64,000 nucleotides of DNA. It comes from Loktanella gaetbuli. Lineage in GTDB: Bacteria > Pseudomonadota > Alphaproteobacteria > Rhodobacterales > Rhodobacteraceae. Below are positions 41,764 to 51,047 of this stretch, in pieces (the first letter of the stretch is position 1; each line of letters begins with the position of its first letter). Both the position numbers and the translations under genes were made by a program. A model generated the notes under the pieces. That model saw only the letters and a list, made by a program, of their open reading frames with translations. It ran no database searches and had not been told where the DNA came from. The stretch is taken from assembly GCF_020531945.1 (NCBI RefSeq), contig NZ_JAJATZ010000003.1, positions 434,001 to 498,000 on the forward strand. Reading direction: 5' to 3'.

Positions 41764-42882
41764 GTGACCAGCCTTGCGGTGACGCATTTGCAGCTGTCGC
41801 ACTTTCGCTCGCATAAGCGGGCGGTGCTGGACGTTGATGCGCGTCCAGTGGCGATTCATGGCCCGAACGGTGCGGGCAAGACGAACCTGATCGAGGCGAT
41901 TTCTTATCTGTCTCCGGGCCGCGGGCTGCGGCGTGCCCAGACCGGCGACGTCGCGCGCAAGCCAGAGGCGCTGGGATGGAAGATTTCAGCCGAACTGAGC
42001 AACACTGGCCGGGTGACCGAATTGGTGACTGGGGCGGAGGGCACCGCGTCCCGGACGGTCACGATCGATGGCAAGGCCGCGACGCAGACCGCACTGGCCA
42101 GCGTGGTGCGGGTGCTGTGGCTGATCCCCGCGATGGATCGATTATGGATCGAAGGGGCCGAGGGGCGGCGGCGGTTTCTGGACCGCGCAACACTGTCCTT
42201 TGTACCTGACCACGCCGAGGCGAGCCTGCGTTACGAGCGCGCGATGCGCGAACGCAATCGCCTGCTGAAGGACATGGTGCGCGACGCCCACTGGTATGGC
42301 GCGCTGGAGCAGCAGATGGCCGAAGCGGGGGCCGCAGTGCAAGCCAACCGCGCGGTCTGTGTCGCGGCCCTGATTGCAGCGCAAGACGGAGCCGCGACGG
42401 CATTTCCGATAGGCGAACTGGCGCTGACGGACACTGGCGAGATCATGGCCGACGGGGCCGAGGCCCTGCTGTCGGCGTTCCAGGACGGTCGGGGGCGCGA
42501 CATGGCGGCGGGGCGTACGCTGTCGGGACCGCACCGCAGCGATCTTGAAGCGGTCTATGCAGCCAAGGGTGTGCCTGCACGCGACTGTTCGACGGGCGAG
42601 CAGAAGGCGCTGCTGATCAGTCTGATCCTCGCGAATGCACGCGCGCTCGCGCGCGATACTGGCCAGCCGCCGATCCTGCTGCTGGACGAGGTTGCGGCGC
42701 ACCTCGATGCGGACCGGCGGGCCGCACTCTATGACGAGATCTGCGCGCTGGGCGCACAGGCCTGGATGACGGGAACGGAACCGGGCCTGTTTGATGCGCT
42801 GGGCGCGCGCGGGCAATACCTGCGCGTGACCGACAGCGCCGGCGCGTCGACGGTGACACCGGAGCCAAGCCATGCAGATTGA
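41764..42882 (+). CDS. recF: DNA replication and repair protein RecF
   Basis: The 372-residue SMC-like ATPase loads RecA at gaps. It has Walker A GPNGAGKTNLIEAISYLSPG near residue 35, the signature DCSTGEQKALLISLIL near 280 and Walker B PPILLLDEVAAHLDADRR near 302. It starts with GTG. Its end overlaps the GNAT gene by 11 bases, so the two are co-translated. Confidence 0.94.
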   Translation: MTSLAVTHLQLSHFRSHKRAVLDVDARPVAIHGPNGAGKTNLIEAISYLSPGRGLRRAQTGDVARKPEALGWKISAELSNTGRVTELVTGAEGTASRTVTIDGKAATQTALASVVRVLWLIPAMDRLWIEGAEGRRRFLDRATLSFVPDHAEASLRYERAMRERNRLLKDMVRDAHWYGALEQQMAEAGAAVQANRAVCVAALIAAQDGAATAFPIGELALTDTGEIMADGAEALLSAFQDGRGRDMAAGRTLSGPHRSDLEAVYAAKGVPARDCSTGEQKALLISLILANARALARDTGQPPILLLDEVAAHLDADRRAALYDEICALGAQAWMTGTEPGLFDALGARGQYLRVTDSAGASTVTPEPSHAD

Positions 42883-43399
42883 TGTCATTCCCGAAATGGC
42901 GCTGACCGCACAGGATGACAGCGCGATCGCGGCCCTGCTTGACCGCGCGTTCGGCCCCGGTTTCGATGGTCGGTCATTTTTCAAGCAGCGCCACCATCTG
43001 CGGATCGTGGCGCGCCGGGACGGCGACATCCTGGGGCATGTGGCGCTGTTGATGCGCGACATCCGGCTGGGGGCGCGACTGGTGCCGATCATCGGTCTGG
43101 CCGAGGTGGCGACCGATCCTGCCTGTCGCGGGCAGGGTATTGCAGGCGCGCTCTTGACAGAGGCGTTGACGCAGGCGCGTGCGTCGCTTGCGGAATTTGT
43201 CGTGCTGTTCGGCGACAGGCCGATCTACGCAGGTCACGGATTTCTGCGGGCCAATAACACGCTGACCTACGCGCTGCTGGACGACGCGCAGACCCAAGGA
43301 ATGAAATCACGGGTCGATGACGGGCTGATGATCCTGCCACTGCGGGGCAGCGCATGGGATTTTCAGGCACGGGTCGATCTGGTGGGGCATCTGTTTTGA
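42872..43399 (+). CDS. GNAT-family N-acetyltransferase
   Basis: The 175-residue acetyltransferase has the acetyl-CoA binding segment GLAEVATDPACRGQGIAGAL near residue 72. The substrate cannot be told. It overlaps recF at the 5' end and the LysE-type gene at the 3' end. Confidence 0.85.
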   Translation: MQIDVIPEMALTAQDDSAIAALLDRAFGPGFDGRSFFKQRHHLRIVARRDGDILGHVALLMRDIRLGARLVPIIGLAEVATDPACRGQGIAGALLTEALTQARASLAEFVVLFGDRPIYAGHGFLRANNTLTYALLDDAQTQGMKSRVDDGLMILPLRGSAWDFQARVDLVGHLF

Positions 43400-44016
43400 C
43401 GATCTCGGCTGGTGATATGGCGCTTTATGTCGGTGCGCTTTTTGCGTTGTTCCTGACGCCGGGACCTGTCTGGGTTGCATTGATCGCGCGCACCATGTCG
43501 GGTGGGTTCAACGCGGCCTGGCCTTTGGCGCTGGGTGTCGTCGTGGGCGACGTGCTGTGGCCCTTGCTGGCGATCCTCGGGGTGTCCTGGGTCGTGTCGG
43601 TCTATGCGGATTTCATGACCGTCTTGCGCTGGGTGGCCTGCATCACGTTCCTGGTGATGGGGTGGCTGGTGATCCGCAACGCGGGCAGCGGCGTGGCGTC
43701 GAACTCTCGTCTGACACGGCCTGGCATGTGGGCGGGTTTTCTGGCCGGGCTGGCTGTCATCCTCGGCAATCCAAAGGCGGTACTGTTCTACATGGGGGTG
43801 TTGCCGGGGTTCTTTGATCTGGGGGCACTGACGCGCTGGGACGTGGTCGCGATCTGCACGGCATCCTTTGTGGTGCCGCTGATGGGCAACCTGATCCTGG
43901 CGTTCTTTTTCGGGCGGGCGCGGGCGCTGCTGACCTCGCCTGTCGCACTGCGCCGAACCAACCGGATTGCAGGCGGTTTGCTGATCGCCGTGGGTCTTGC
44001 GATACCCTTTGTCTAA
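43396..44016 (+). CDS. LysE/RhtB-family exporter
   Basis: This is an inner-membrane amino-acid exporter-type protein of about 206 residues with six helices. The LysE signature FALFLTPGPVWVALIARTMS is at the N terminus, and GLAVILGNPKAVLFYMGVLP lies in the middle. I prefer the TTG at 43396, which overlaps the previous stop (TTGA). The ATG at 43417 is an alternative. The substrate is unknown. Confidence 0.85.
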   Translation: MTISAGDMALYVGALFALFLTPGPVWVALIARTMSGGFNAAWPLALGVVVGDVLWPLLAILGVSWVVSVYADFMTVLRWVACITFLVMGWLVIRNAGSGVASNSRLTRPGMWAGFLAGLAVILGNPKAVLFYMGVLPGFFDLGALTRWDVVAICTASFVVPLMGNLILAFFFGRARALLTSPVALRRTNRIAGGLLIAVGLAIPFV

Positions 44017-44019
44017 CCA

Positions 44020-44071
44020 CAAAATATGGGGGTTTGCGGGTGACAGGACCGGCAAAAAAGCATATATTTTG
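44020..44071. promoter_or_regulatory. AT-rich imperfect inverted repeat upstream of gyrB
   Basis: CAAAATATG at 44020-44028 and CATATATTTTG at 44061-44071 flank a GC-rich centre just before gyrB. The AT-rich arms could be promoter elements sensitive to supercoiling. I see no clear -35/-10 pair. Confidence 0.35.
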
Positions 44072-44096
44072 CGGATAAGAACAAGGATAATTCCGC

Positions 44097-46514
44097 ATGG
44101 TCGACGACAACGCTGAAAACACCGCCTATGGTGCCGATTCCATCAAGGTTCTCAAGGGGTTGGAGGCTGTACGCAAACGCCCCGGCATGTACATCGGTGA
44201 CACTGATGACGGGTCGGGCCTGCACCACATGGTCTATGAGGTTGTGGACAACGGCATCGACGAGGCACTCGCCGGTCATGCAGACCATGTTTACGTGAAA
44301 ATTCACGCCGACGGATCGATTTCCGTGGGCGACAACGGGCGCGGCATTCCCGTCGACATGCACAAGGAAGAAGGCGTGTCAGCCGCAGAGGTCATCATGA
44401 CCCAGCTGCACGCCGGCGGCAAATTCGACCAGAATTCCTATAAGGTGTCCGGCGGTCTGCACGGCGTCGGTGTGTCGGTGGTAAACGCGCTGTCCGACTA
44501 TCTGGAATTGCGCATCTGGCGCAACGGCAAGGAGCATTTCGCCCGGTTCGAGGGGGGTTACACCACCGAGAGCCTGCGCGTGGTCGGCGATGCGAACGGG
44601 CGCAAGGGGACCGAGGTGCGGTTCCTGGCCAGCACGGAAACATTCAGCAACCGCGACTATGATTTTCACACGCTGGAAAAACGCCTGCGCGAACTGGCTT
44701 TTCTGAATTCCGGTGTCCGCATCATTGTCGAGGACGAACGCCCGGCAGAACCGCTGCGGACCGAGCTGTATTACGACGGTGGGGTCAAGGAATTCGTTAA
44801 ATATCTGGACCGGTCGAAATCCTCGATCCTGCCAGAGCCGATTTACGTCAAGGGCGAGCGCGACGACATCGGTGTCGAGGTCGCGATGTGGTGGAACGAC
44901 AGCTATAACGAGATGGTGTTGCCGTTCACCAACAACATTCCGCAGCGCGACGGCGGCACCCATATGGCCGGTTTCCGCGCTGCACTGACCCGCACGATCA
45001 ACAATTATGCCCAGTCCAGTGGCATCGCGAAAAAGGAAAAGGTCAGCTTTACCGGTGACGATGCGCGCGAAGGTCTGACCTGCGTGCTGTCGGTCAAGGT
45101 TCCCGACCCCAAGTTTTCCAGCCAGACCAAGGACAAGCTGGTGTCATCCGAGGTGCGGCCAGCGGTCGAAAACCTTGTTGGTGAAAAGCTGGCCGAGTGG
45201 TTCGAGGAAAACCCCCAGATCGCCAAGGTCATCGTCGGCAAAATCGTCGAGGCCGCATTGGCCCGCGAGGCGGCCCGCAAGGCGCGCGAACTGACCCGGC
45301 GCAAGAACCCGATGGACGTGAACTTTCTCGCGGGCAAGCTGAAGGATTGTTCCGAAAAAGACCCGACCAAGACCGAAGTGTTCCTGGTCGAGGGCGACTC
45401 TGCCGGTGGGTCTGCCCAGACGGGCCGTGACCGTGGCACGCAGGCGATCCTGCCGCTAAAGGGCAAGATCCTGAACGTCGAACGCGCCCGGTTCGACCGG
45501 ATGCTGGGTAGTCAAGAGATAGGCAACCTTGTCATGGCGCTGGGCACCGGCATCGGGCGCGACGAATTCAACATCGCCAAACTGCGCTATCACAAGGTCA
45601 TCATCATGACCGACGCCGACGTTGATGGCGCGCATATCCGCACGCTGCTTCTGACGTTCTTTTTCCGCCAGATGCCGGAGCTGATCGAGGGCGGCTACCT
45701 CTATATCGCACAGCCGCCGCTTTATAAGGTGCAGCGCGGCAAGTCAGAGGTCTACCTCAAGGATCAGGCCGCGATGGACGAATACCTGATCGAACAGGGC
45801 ATCGAGGGTGCCATGCTGCGGCAGGGCAACGGCGAGGAGATCACAGGGCAGGACCTGCGCCGCGTGGTCGAGGATGCGCGCAGCCTGCGCCGCGTACTGG
45901 ACGCGTTTCCGACCCATTACCCGCGCCATATTTTGGAACAGGCCGCCATCGCCGGGGCGTTTGCCCCCGGTGCGGTGTCCGAGGACCTGCAAGGCGTCGC
46001 GGACAAGGTCGCCACCCGTCTGAACCTGATCGCGCTGGAATGGGAACGCGGCTGGCAGGGGCGAATCACGCAGGACCATGGCATCCGTTTGGCCCGTATT
46101 CTGCGCGGCGTCGAAGAGGTCCGCACGCTGGACGGTGGTCTGTTGCGGTCCGGTGAGGCCCGCAAGACAGGCACCTTTACGCAGGCACTGCGCGATGTCT
46201 ATGAACTGCCCGCGACGCTGCATCGCAAGGATCGCCACCAGTTGATCAACGGACCGCTGGACCTGTTGGCGGCCATCCTCGAAGAGGGTGAGCGCGGACT
46301 GACGCTGCAACGCTACAAGGGTCTGGGCGAGATGAACCCGGATCAGTTGTGGGAAACCACGCTGGACCCCGACGCGCGCACGCTGTTGCAGGTCAAGGTG
46401 CAGGACTTGGCCGAGGCTGACGACCTGTTCACCAAGCTGATGGGCGATGTGGTCGAGCCGCGCCGCGAATTCATTCAGGACAATGCGCTGAACGTCGAAC
46501 ACCTCGATTTTTGA
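44097..46514 (+). CDS. gyrB: DNA gyrase subunit B
   Basis: The 805-residue ATPase subunit of DNA gyrase shows RPGMYIGDTDDGSGLHHMVY and EVVDNGIDEAL of the GHKL fold, DNGRGIPVDMHKEEGVSAAE, and the Toprim motifs LVEGDSAGGSA near 435 and MTDADVDGAHIRTLLLTFFF near 503. The C terminus contains QRYKGLGEMNPDQLWETTLD. The length is usual for proteobacterial GyrB. A strong hairpin follows. Confidence 0.97.
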   Translation: MVDDNAENTAYGADSIKVLKGLEAVRKRPGMYIGDTDDGSGLHHMVYEVVDNGIDEALAGHADHVYVKIHADGSISVGDNGRGIPVDMHKEEGVSAAEVIMTQLHAGGKFDQNSYKVSGGLHGVGVSVVNALSDYLELRIWRNGKEHFARFEGGYTTESLRVVGDANGRKGTEVRFLASTETFSNRDYDFHTLEKRLRELAFLNSGVRIIVEDERPAEPLRTELYYDGGVKEFVKYLDRSKSSILPEPIYVKGERDDIGVEVAMWWNDSYNEMVLPFTNNIPQRDGGTHMAGFRAALTRTINNYAQSSGIAKKEKVSFTGDDAREGLTCVLSVKVPDPKFSSQTKDKLVSSEVRPAVENLVGEKLAEWFEENPQIAKVIVGKIVEAALAREAARKARELTRRKNPMDVNFLAGKLKDCSEKDPTKTEVFLVEGDSAGGSAQTGRDRGTQAILPLKGKILNVERARFDRMLGSQEIGNLVMALGTGIGRDEFNIAKLRYHKVIIMTDADVDGAHIRTLLLTFFFRQMPELIEGGYLYIAQPPLYKVQRGKSEVYLKDQAAMDEYLIEQGIEGAMLRQGNGEEITGQDLRRVVEDARSLRRVLDAFPTHYPRHILEQAAIAGAFAPGAVSEDLQGVADKVATRLNLIALEWERGWQGRITQDHGIRLARILRGVEEVRTLDGGLLRSGEARKTGTFTQALRDVYELPATLHRKDRHQLINGPLDLLAAILEEGERGLTLQRYKGLGEMNPDQLWETTLDPDARTLLQVKVQDLAEADDLFTKLMGDVVEPRREFIQDNALNVEHLDF

Positions 46515-46522
46515 ACGCTTGT

Positions 46523-46550
46523 CGGACCGCGCATCATGTTGCGCGGTCCG
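46523..46550 (+). terminator. Stem-loop after gyrB
   Basis: CGGACCGCGC at 46523-46532 pairs perfectly with GCGCGGTCCG at 46541-46550 around an eight-base loop, nine bases after the gyrB stop. There is no poly-T tail. Confidence 0.7.
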
Positions 46551-46663
46551 ATTGCCCGCGCCTGTGACGGCGTAGGAATTATTGGGGCCGCCTCGATATT
46601 CATGCGGGGTTTTGATCGGCATTTATCCCGTCTATCCATAGCCTGACCCAGAGGCAGGCACCC

Positions 46664-48073
46664 ATGCAACGATTGACACTTACAGATGCGATTGGCGGCC
46701 TCCTGCTGATCGTGACGATGATCGCGCGCGGCATCTACGAATGGGGTGGCGGCGATGCTTTTCTGAATGTCTCGATGGTGTCCAGCGTGGCGGCGCTGGC
46801 CCTGTTTGCCGCGCATATTCCTTGGTCGCGGCGGGTATTCCTGATCATCGGCATTGTGCTGACGGTGATCGCATTGGTGGTCTTGCCGGATGGCCGCAGG
46901 GCGATCATCGAGGCCGTGATGCTGGTCAGTTTCATCACCGGGTTCTTTGCTGCGCTGACAACGCTGCGCAGTGCGGCGCTGACCTCGGCCCCGATCGTCA
47001 AGACAGGCGAATTCCTTGCCTCTCAGCCGCCGGGGCGGCGTTATCTGGCCCTGACCGCGGGCGGCGGATTGTTCGGGCTGATCCTGATGTATGGTGCGAT
47101 CCAGCTCTTGGGGGGGCTTGCCGCGCAAAGCGTGTCGGCGGAACCGAATCCCGAACGACGCAGGCATCGGTTGCGCCGCATGCTGGTCGCGATCCAGCGC
47201 GGTTTCATCGCAACCTTGCCCTGGTCGCCGCTGGCGTTTTCCATGGCGATCTCGACCCAGTTGATCCCCGGCGCGACCTGGGCCGGGGCCGTGCTGCCCT
47301 GCGCCGTGTCGGGTGTGATTCTGGTTTGCATCGGATGGGCGATGGACAGCATCTTCAAGCCGCGCATCAGCGGCCCTGCCGCGACGTTCGATCCGCCAGA
47401 CGGCACGTGGTTGCGTCGGTTGATGCCGCTGCTGACATTGTTGCTGGTCATCGGGGCGGTGACGCTGGGCCTGCACCTGTGGACCGGGGTCCGTGTGGTC
47501 GGGGTCGTGATGATCGTCGTGCCTGTGATCGCGGTGCTGTGGATGGGGGAACAGGACGTGTTGAACCATCACCGGCATCCGGTGCTGCATGTCGCGGGAC
47601 GGGCGCGGGATTATGCCATGACCGAATTGCCCGGAAACAGGTCGGAAATTGTGCTGCTGGCCATGGCAGGTTTCATCGGGTCGCTGGGCGCTGCCCTGCT
47701 GTCGCCTGTCATCGTGTCGTCCGGCATCGACCTGTCGTCGGTGCCCGCCCCTGTCTTGTTGCTGGTCTTGTTCTGGACCATTCCGTTGGCGGGGCAATTC
47801 GGGATGAACCCGATCCTGTCGGTGTCGCTGCTTGCGCCGTTGCTGCCTGCCCCGGCGGAAATAGGTGCCGCGCCTGCGGCGTTCATTGTCGCAATCACGG
47901 GCGGTTGGGCGCTGAGCGGGGCAACATCGCCCTATACCGCGTCCACCCTGTTGATCGCACAATACGGCAAGGTATCGGCAAGCCACGTCGGCCTGCGATG
48001 GAATGGCGGTTATGCCCTGACCTGCGGTGTCGTCCTGTCGGTCTGGGTCTTGATCGCACTGAAACTGCTGTAA
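46664..48073 (+). CDS. Multi-pass membrane protein of unknown function
   Basis: The 469-residue protein has about 11-13 hydrophobic helices and a single cytoplasmic-looking basic loop (SAEPNPERRRHRLRRML, near residue 165). The helix pattern with GATWAGAVLPCAVSGV and ITGGWALSGATSPYTASTLL recalls ion-transporter-superfamily carriers, but I cannot name a family. It is a single gene between gyrB and the small lipoproteins. A transport function is an inference from topology. Confidence 0.75.
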   Translation: MQRLTLTDAIGGLLLIVTMIARGIYEWGGGDAFLNVSMVSSVAALALFAAHIPWSRRVFLIIGIVLTVIALVVLPDGRRAIIEAVMLVSFITGFFAALTTLRSAALTSAPIVKTGEFLASQPPGRRYLALTAGGGLFGLILMYGAIQLLGGLAAQSVSAEPNPERRRHRLRRMLVAIQRGFIATLPWSPLAFSMAISTQLIPGATWAGAVLPCAVSGVILVCIGWAMDSIFKPRISGPAATFDPPDGTWLRRLMPLLTLLLVIGAVTLGLHLWTGVRVVGVVMIVVPVIAVLWMGEQDVLNHHRHPVLHVAGRARDYAMTELPGNRSEIVLLAMAGFIGSLGAALLSPVIVSSGIDLSSVPAPVLLLVLFWTIPLAGQFGMNPILSVSLLAPLLPAPAEIGAAPAAFIVAITGGWALSGATSPYTASTLLIAQYGKVSASHVGLRWNGGYALTCGVVLSVWVLIALKLL

Positions 48074-48116
48074 ACGGCAGCAATGCCGGACGACGCGAGG
48101 TCGCCCGGCAGTCGTG

Positions 48117-48248
48117 TCAGAGTTTGTTCATCGCGGGTTCGGTCATGATTGGCGTGGGTGTCACCACGGTGCCGTTGCCGGTTGGCACGTTCTGGGCGCA
48201 GGCGGTCAGTGCAGCAAGTGCCGCTACGGTCAATATGATCTTGGTCAT
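48117..48248 (-). CDS. Tiny lipoprotein 1
   Basis: This 43-residue product has a lipoprotein signal: MTKIILTVAALAALTACAQN, with a lipobox LTAC at Cys17. The mature peptide is only 27 residues, rich in Thr, Pro and Val. A GAGGAA site precedes the ATG. It lies just downstream of a second tiny lipoprotein gene on the same strand. It is of entericidin size but no clear sequence match. The function is unknown. Confidence 0.7.
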   Translation of the reverse strand: MTKIILTVAALAALTACAQNVPTGNGTVVTPTPIMTEPAMNKL

Positions 48249-48280
48249 GCTCGGTTCCTCAAAAAATCGGGGTCTCCCTC

Positions 48281-48424
48281 TTAGTTGATGACGGTGTTGC
48301 CCAAGGTTGCAGTTTCCGCGTCGGCCCCGCTAGGGGCGTCGATCGTGGCAGGCGTGTTCATGCCTGTTGTTGTACCACATGCTACAAGTGTGAGTGTTGC
48401 AAGAAGGCAAATGGCAATGCGCAT
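48281..48424 (-). CDS. Tiny lipoprotein 2
   Basis: This is a 47-residue product: MRIAICLLATLTLVACGTTT with a lipobox LVAC at Cys16, then a Thr/Ala/Asn-rich 31-residue mature part ending LGNTVIN. GGAG lies eight bases before the ATG. It pairs with tiny lipoprotein 1, separated by 32 bases, with parallel design. It may be a toxin/antidote-like or envelope-stress pair, as with entericidins, but that is a guess. Confidence 0.7.
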   Translation of the reverse strand: MRIAICLLATLTLVACGTTTGMNTPATIDAPSGADAETATLGNTVIN

Positions 48425-48490
48425 GATGTTTCTCCGGTTTGTGTGTCCCGAAAACTAAGTCGCGCCGGCGTCTTGTCACGCTGCTGCCCG

Positions 48491-48522
48491 AAAAAAGGGC
48501 CCCGACGTTTCCGCCGGGGCCC
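48491..48522 (-). terminator. Intrinsic terminator of pnp
   Basis: Read on the minus strand, GGGCCCCG and CGGGGCCC form an eight-base perfect stem with a ten-base loop, followed by six T. It lies 27 bases after the pnp stop. Confidence 0.9.
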
Positions 48523-48548
48523 TATGCGTGCTGTCGAAAAGGTGACGC

Positions 48549-50684
48549 TTACTCTGCGTCGCCTTCCTCTTTCTTCAGCTCTTCGCCGGTGGACTGGTCG
48601 ACCATCTTCATGGCCAGACGCACCTTGCCGCGATCGTCAAAGCCCAGCAGCTTGACCCAAACCTCCTGGCCTTCTTTCAGCACGTCAGAGGGGTGGTTCA
48701 GGCGGCGATTTTCGATCTGGGACACGTGCACCAGACCGTCACGCTTGCCAAAGAAGTTAACGAAGGCACCAAAGTCGACCAGCTTGACGACCGTGCCCTT
48801 GTAGATGACGCCTTCTTCGGGTTCGGCCACGATCGAGTGGATCATGTCGTAGGCCTTCTTGATCGCCTCGGCGTCGTTGGATGCCAGCTTGATCACACCG
48901 TCGTCGTTGATGTCGACCTTGGCGCCGGACACTTCGACGATTTCGCGGATGACCTTGCCGCCGGAACCGATGACTTCACGGATCTTGTCGGTCGGGATCT
49001 GCATCGTCTCGATCTTGGGCGCGTGGACGCTGAATTCAGCGGCCCCAGTCAGTGCCTTGCTCATCTCGTTCAGGATGTGCAGACGGCCTTGCTTGGCCTG
49101 CTCCAGCGCCTTTTTCATGATCTCGGGCGTGATGCCTGCGATCTTGATATCCATCTGAAGCGAGGTGATGCCGTTTTCGGTGCCAGCGACCTTGAAGTCC
49201 ATGTCGCCCAGGTGGTCTTCGTCACCCAGGATGTCGGACAGGATGGCATAATCGCCGTCTTCTTCCATCACCAGACCCATGGCCACACCGGCAACAGCCG
49301 ATTTCAGCGGCACACCGGCGTCCATCATGGACAAGGAGCCACCGCAGACGGATGCCATCGAGCTGGACCCGTTGGATTCGGTGATCTCGGACACGATGCG
49401 GATGGTGTACGGGAAATCGGTCGCAGCCGGCAGAACGGCCTGCAACGCACGCCATGCCAGTTTGCCGTGACCAATTTCACGACGACCCGGAGAACCCACG
49501 CGGCCAACCTCGCCCACCGAATAGGGGGGGAAGTTGTAGTGCAGCATGAAGTTGGATTTATACATGCCGGTCAGGGCGTCGATCATCTGTTCGTCATCGC
49601 CGGTGCCCAGCGTGGTGACGACCAGACCCTGCGTTTCACCGCGGGTGAACAGGGCTGAACCGTGGGTCCGCGGCAGAATGCCGGTTTCGGACACGATGTC
49701 GCGGATCTCGTCCAGCTTGCGCCCGTCGATGCGGCGGCCGTTTTTCACGACATCGCCACGCAGAACGCTTGATTCCAGCTTTTTCAGCGCAGGGCCGAGG
49801 TTTGCGTCTTCTTGCTGTTCTTCGTTCAGGGCGTCGATGATGTCCTGCTTGGCCTGTGCGACGGCAGCGGTGCGTTCCTGCTTGTCCAGGATCGCGTAGG
49901 CGTCGCGCATTTTCTGCTCGCCTGCCGATTTCACGGCAGCATACAGATCGTCGTAGTTCGGCGGCTGGAAATCGAACGGTTCCTTGGCACATTCCTCGGC
50001 CAGGTCGATGATCAGGTCGATGACGGGCTGGATTGCGTCGTGGGCAAATGTCACGGCGCCCAGCATTTCGTCTTCGGTCAGCTCGTAGGCTTCGGATTCG
50101 ACCATCATCACGGCGTCTTTGGTGCCGGCGACGACCAGATCCAGACGCTGCTCGGGGTTCATGCGCAGGTTGTGCATGTCGTCGATTTCAGGGTTCAGGA
50201 TGTATTCACCATCCGTATAGCCCACGCGGCAGGCCGCGATCGGACCCATGAAGGGCGCGCCGGAAATCGTCAGTGCAGCGGAGGCCGCAATCATGGCGAC
50301 CATATCGGGGTCGTTGACCAGATCGTGGGACAGCACCGTGCACATCACCAGCACTTCGTTCTTGAAGCCGGGGACGAATAGCGGGCGGATCGGACGGTCG
50401 ATCAGACGTGCCGTCAGTGTTTCTTTTTCGGTGGGGCGTGCCTCACGCTTGAAAAAACCACCGGGCACCTTGCCTGCGGCATAGTATTTTTCCTGGTAGT
50501 GCACTGTCAGCGGGAAAAAGTCCTGACCCGGCTTTTGCTTTTTCGCAAATGTCACGTTGGCCATGACAGAGGTTTCGCCCAGCGTGGCGATCACGGTACC
50601 GTCGGCCTGACGGGCAACTTTGCCGGTTTCGAGTGTGAGCGTCTCTTCGCCCCACTGCATGCTTTTCTTGAATTCTTTGAACAT
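48549..50684 (-). CDS. pnp: Polynucleotide phosphorylase
   Basis: The 711-residue phosphorolytic 3'-5' exoribonuclease of the RNA degradosome has two RNase PH domains (first around PGGFFKREARPTEKETLTAR, second around NFPPYSVGEVGRVGSPGRRE), then KH (IREVIGSGGKVIREIVEVSG) and C-terminal S1 (GVIYKGTVVKLVDFGAFVNF). I chose the ATG at 50684 (MFKEFKKSMQWGEE). It is separated from rpsO by 2.8 kb that includes opposite-strand genes, unlike the usual rpsO-pnp neighbourhood. Confidence 0.97.
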   Translation of the reverse strand: MFKEFKKSMQWGEETLTLETGKVARQADGTVIATLGETSVMANVTFAKKQKPGQDFFPLTVHYQEKYYAAGKVPGGFFKREARPTEKETLTARLIDRPIRPLFVPGFKNEVLVMCTVLSHDLVNDPDMVAMIAASAALTISGAPFMGPIAACRVGYTDGEYILNPEIDDMHNLRMNPEQRLDLVVAGTKDAVMMVESEAYELTEDEMLGAVTFAHDAIQPVIDLIIDLAEECAKEPFDFQPPNYDDLYAAVKSAGEQKMRDAYAILDKQERTAAVAQAKQDIIDALNEEQQEDANLGPALKKLESSVLRGDVVKNGRRIDGRKLDEIRDIVSETGILPRTHGSALFTRGETQGLVVTTLGTGDDEQMIDALTGMYKSNFMLHYNFPPYSVGEVGRVGSPGRREIGHGKLAWRALQAVLPAATDFPYTIRIVSEITESNGSSSMASVCGGSLSMMDAGVPLKSAVAGVAMGLVMEEDGDYAILSDILGDEDHLGDMDFKVAGTENGITSLQMDIKIAGITPEIMKKALEQAKQGRLHILNEMSKALTGAAEFSVHAPKIETMQIPTDKIREVIGSGGKVIREIVEVSGAKVDINDDGVIKLASNDAEAIKKAYDMIHSIVAEPEEGVIYKGTVVKLVDFGAFVNFFGKRDGLVHVSQIENRRLNHPSDVLKEGQEVWVKLLGFDDRGKVRLAMKMVDQSTGEELKKEEGDAE

Positions 50685-51047
50685 CAGTTCTTCCTTATCG
50701 GGCGTTTGGCCCTGTTGCGTAGGGGGCGTATTCCCCCTGACCCCGGTATCTTGTTCGGCGCTGGGGTCCGGGCGCCTGTCTTCCTCAAGATATCTGGGCC
50801 TTATCCGAATTCCGCCCACTTGGGAAGGGTCAGGCGAATCGTGGACTTTTCCGCAGTCACGCAGGGGCAGTTTTCATCTTGATGAATTTAAAAGCAGTCG
50901 CTTGATTTAATTCAATTGGACCGAGATGGGTGCATTTCGCAGCCGAATTTTCTGTTTGTCGGGGTATCTTTGGGCGCATCTAACTGCTGATGGCGATACT
51001 ATCAGGAATGGGCTGCGATGTCGCAGCTTCAAGCTGGGGAACACGAA
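50685..51047. other. Divergent pnp/usp control region
   Basis: This is a 363-base gap without a gene. It includes a GC-rich stretch with GGGGGCGTATTCCCCC (about 50726-50741), possibly a pnp leader hairpin where PNPase autoregulation often acts. It also contains an FNR-type box and the AT-rich upstream part of the universal stress gene. Confidence 0.45.
50902..50915 (+). promoter_or_regulatory. FNR/FnrL-type box
   Basis: TTGATTTAATTCAA differs from the FNR consensus TTGAT-N4-ATCAA at one base. It is about 132 bases upstream of the universal stress protein start. Control by an anaerobic regulator of FnrL or Dnr type is plausible. Confidence 0.55.
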
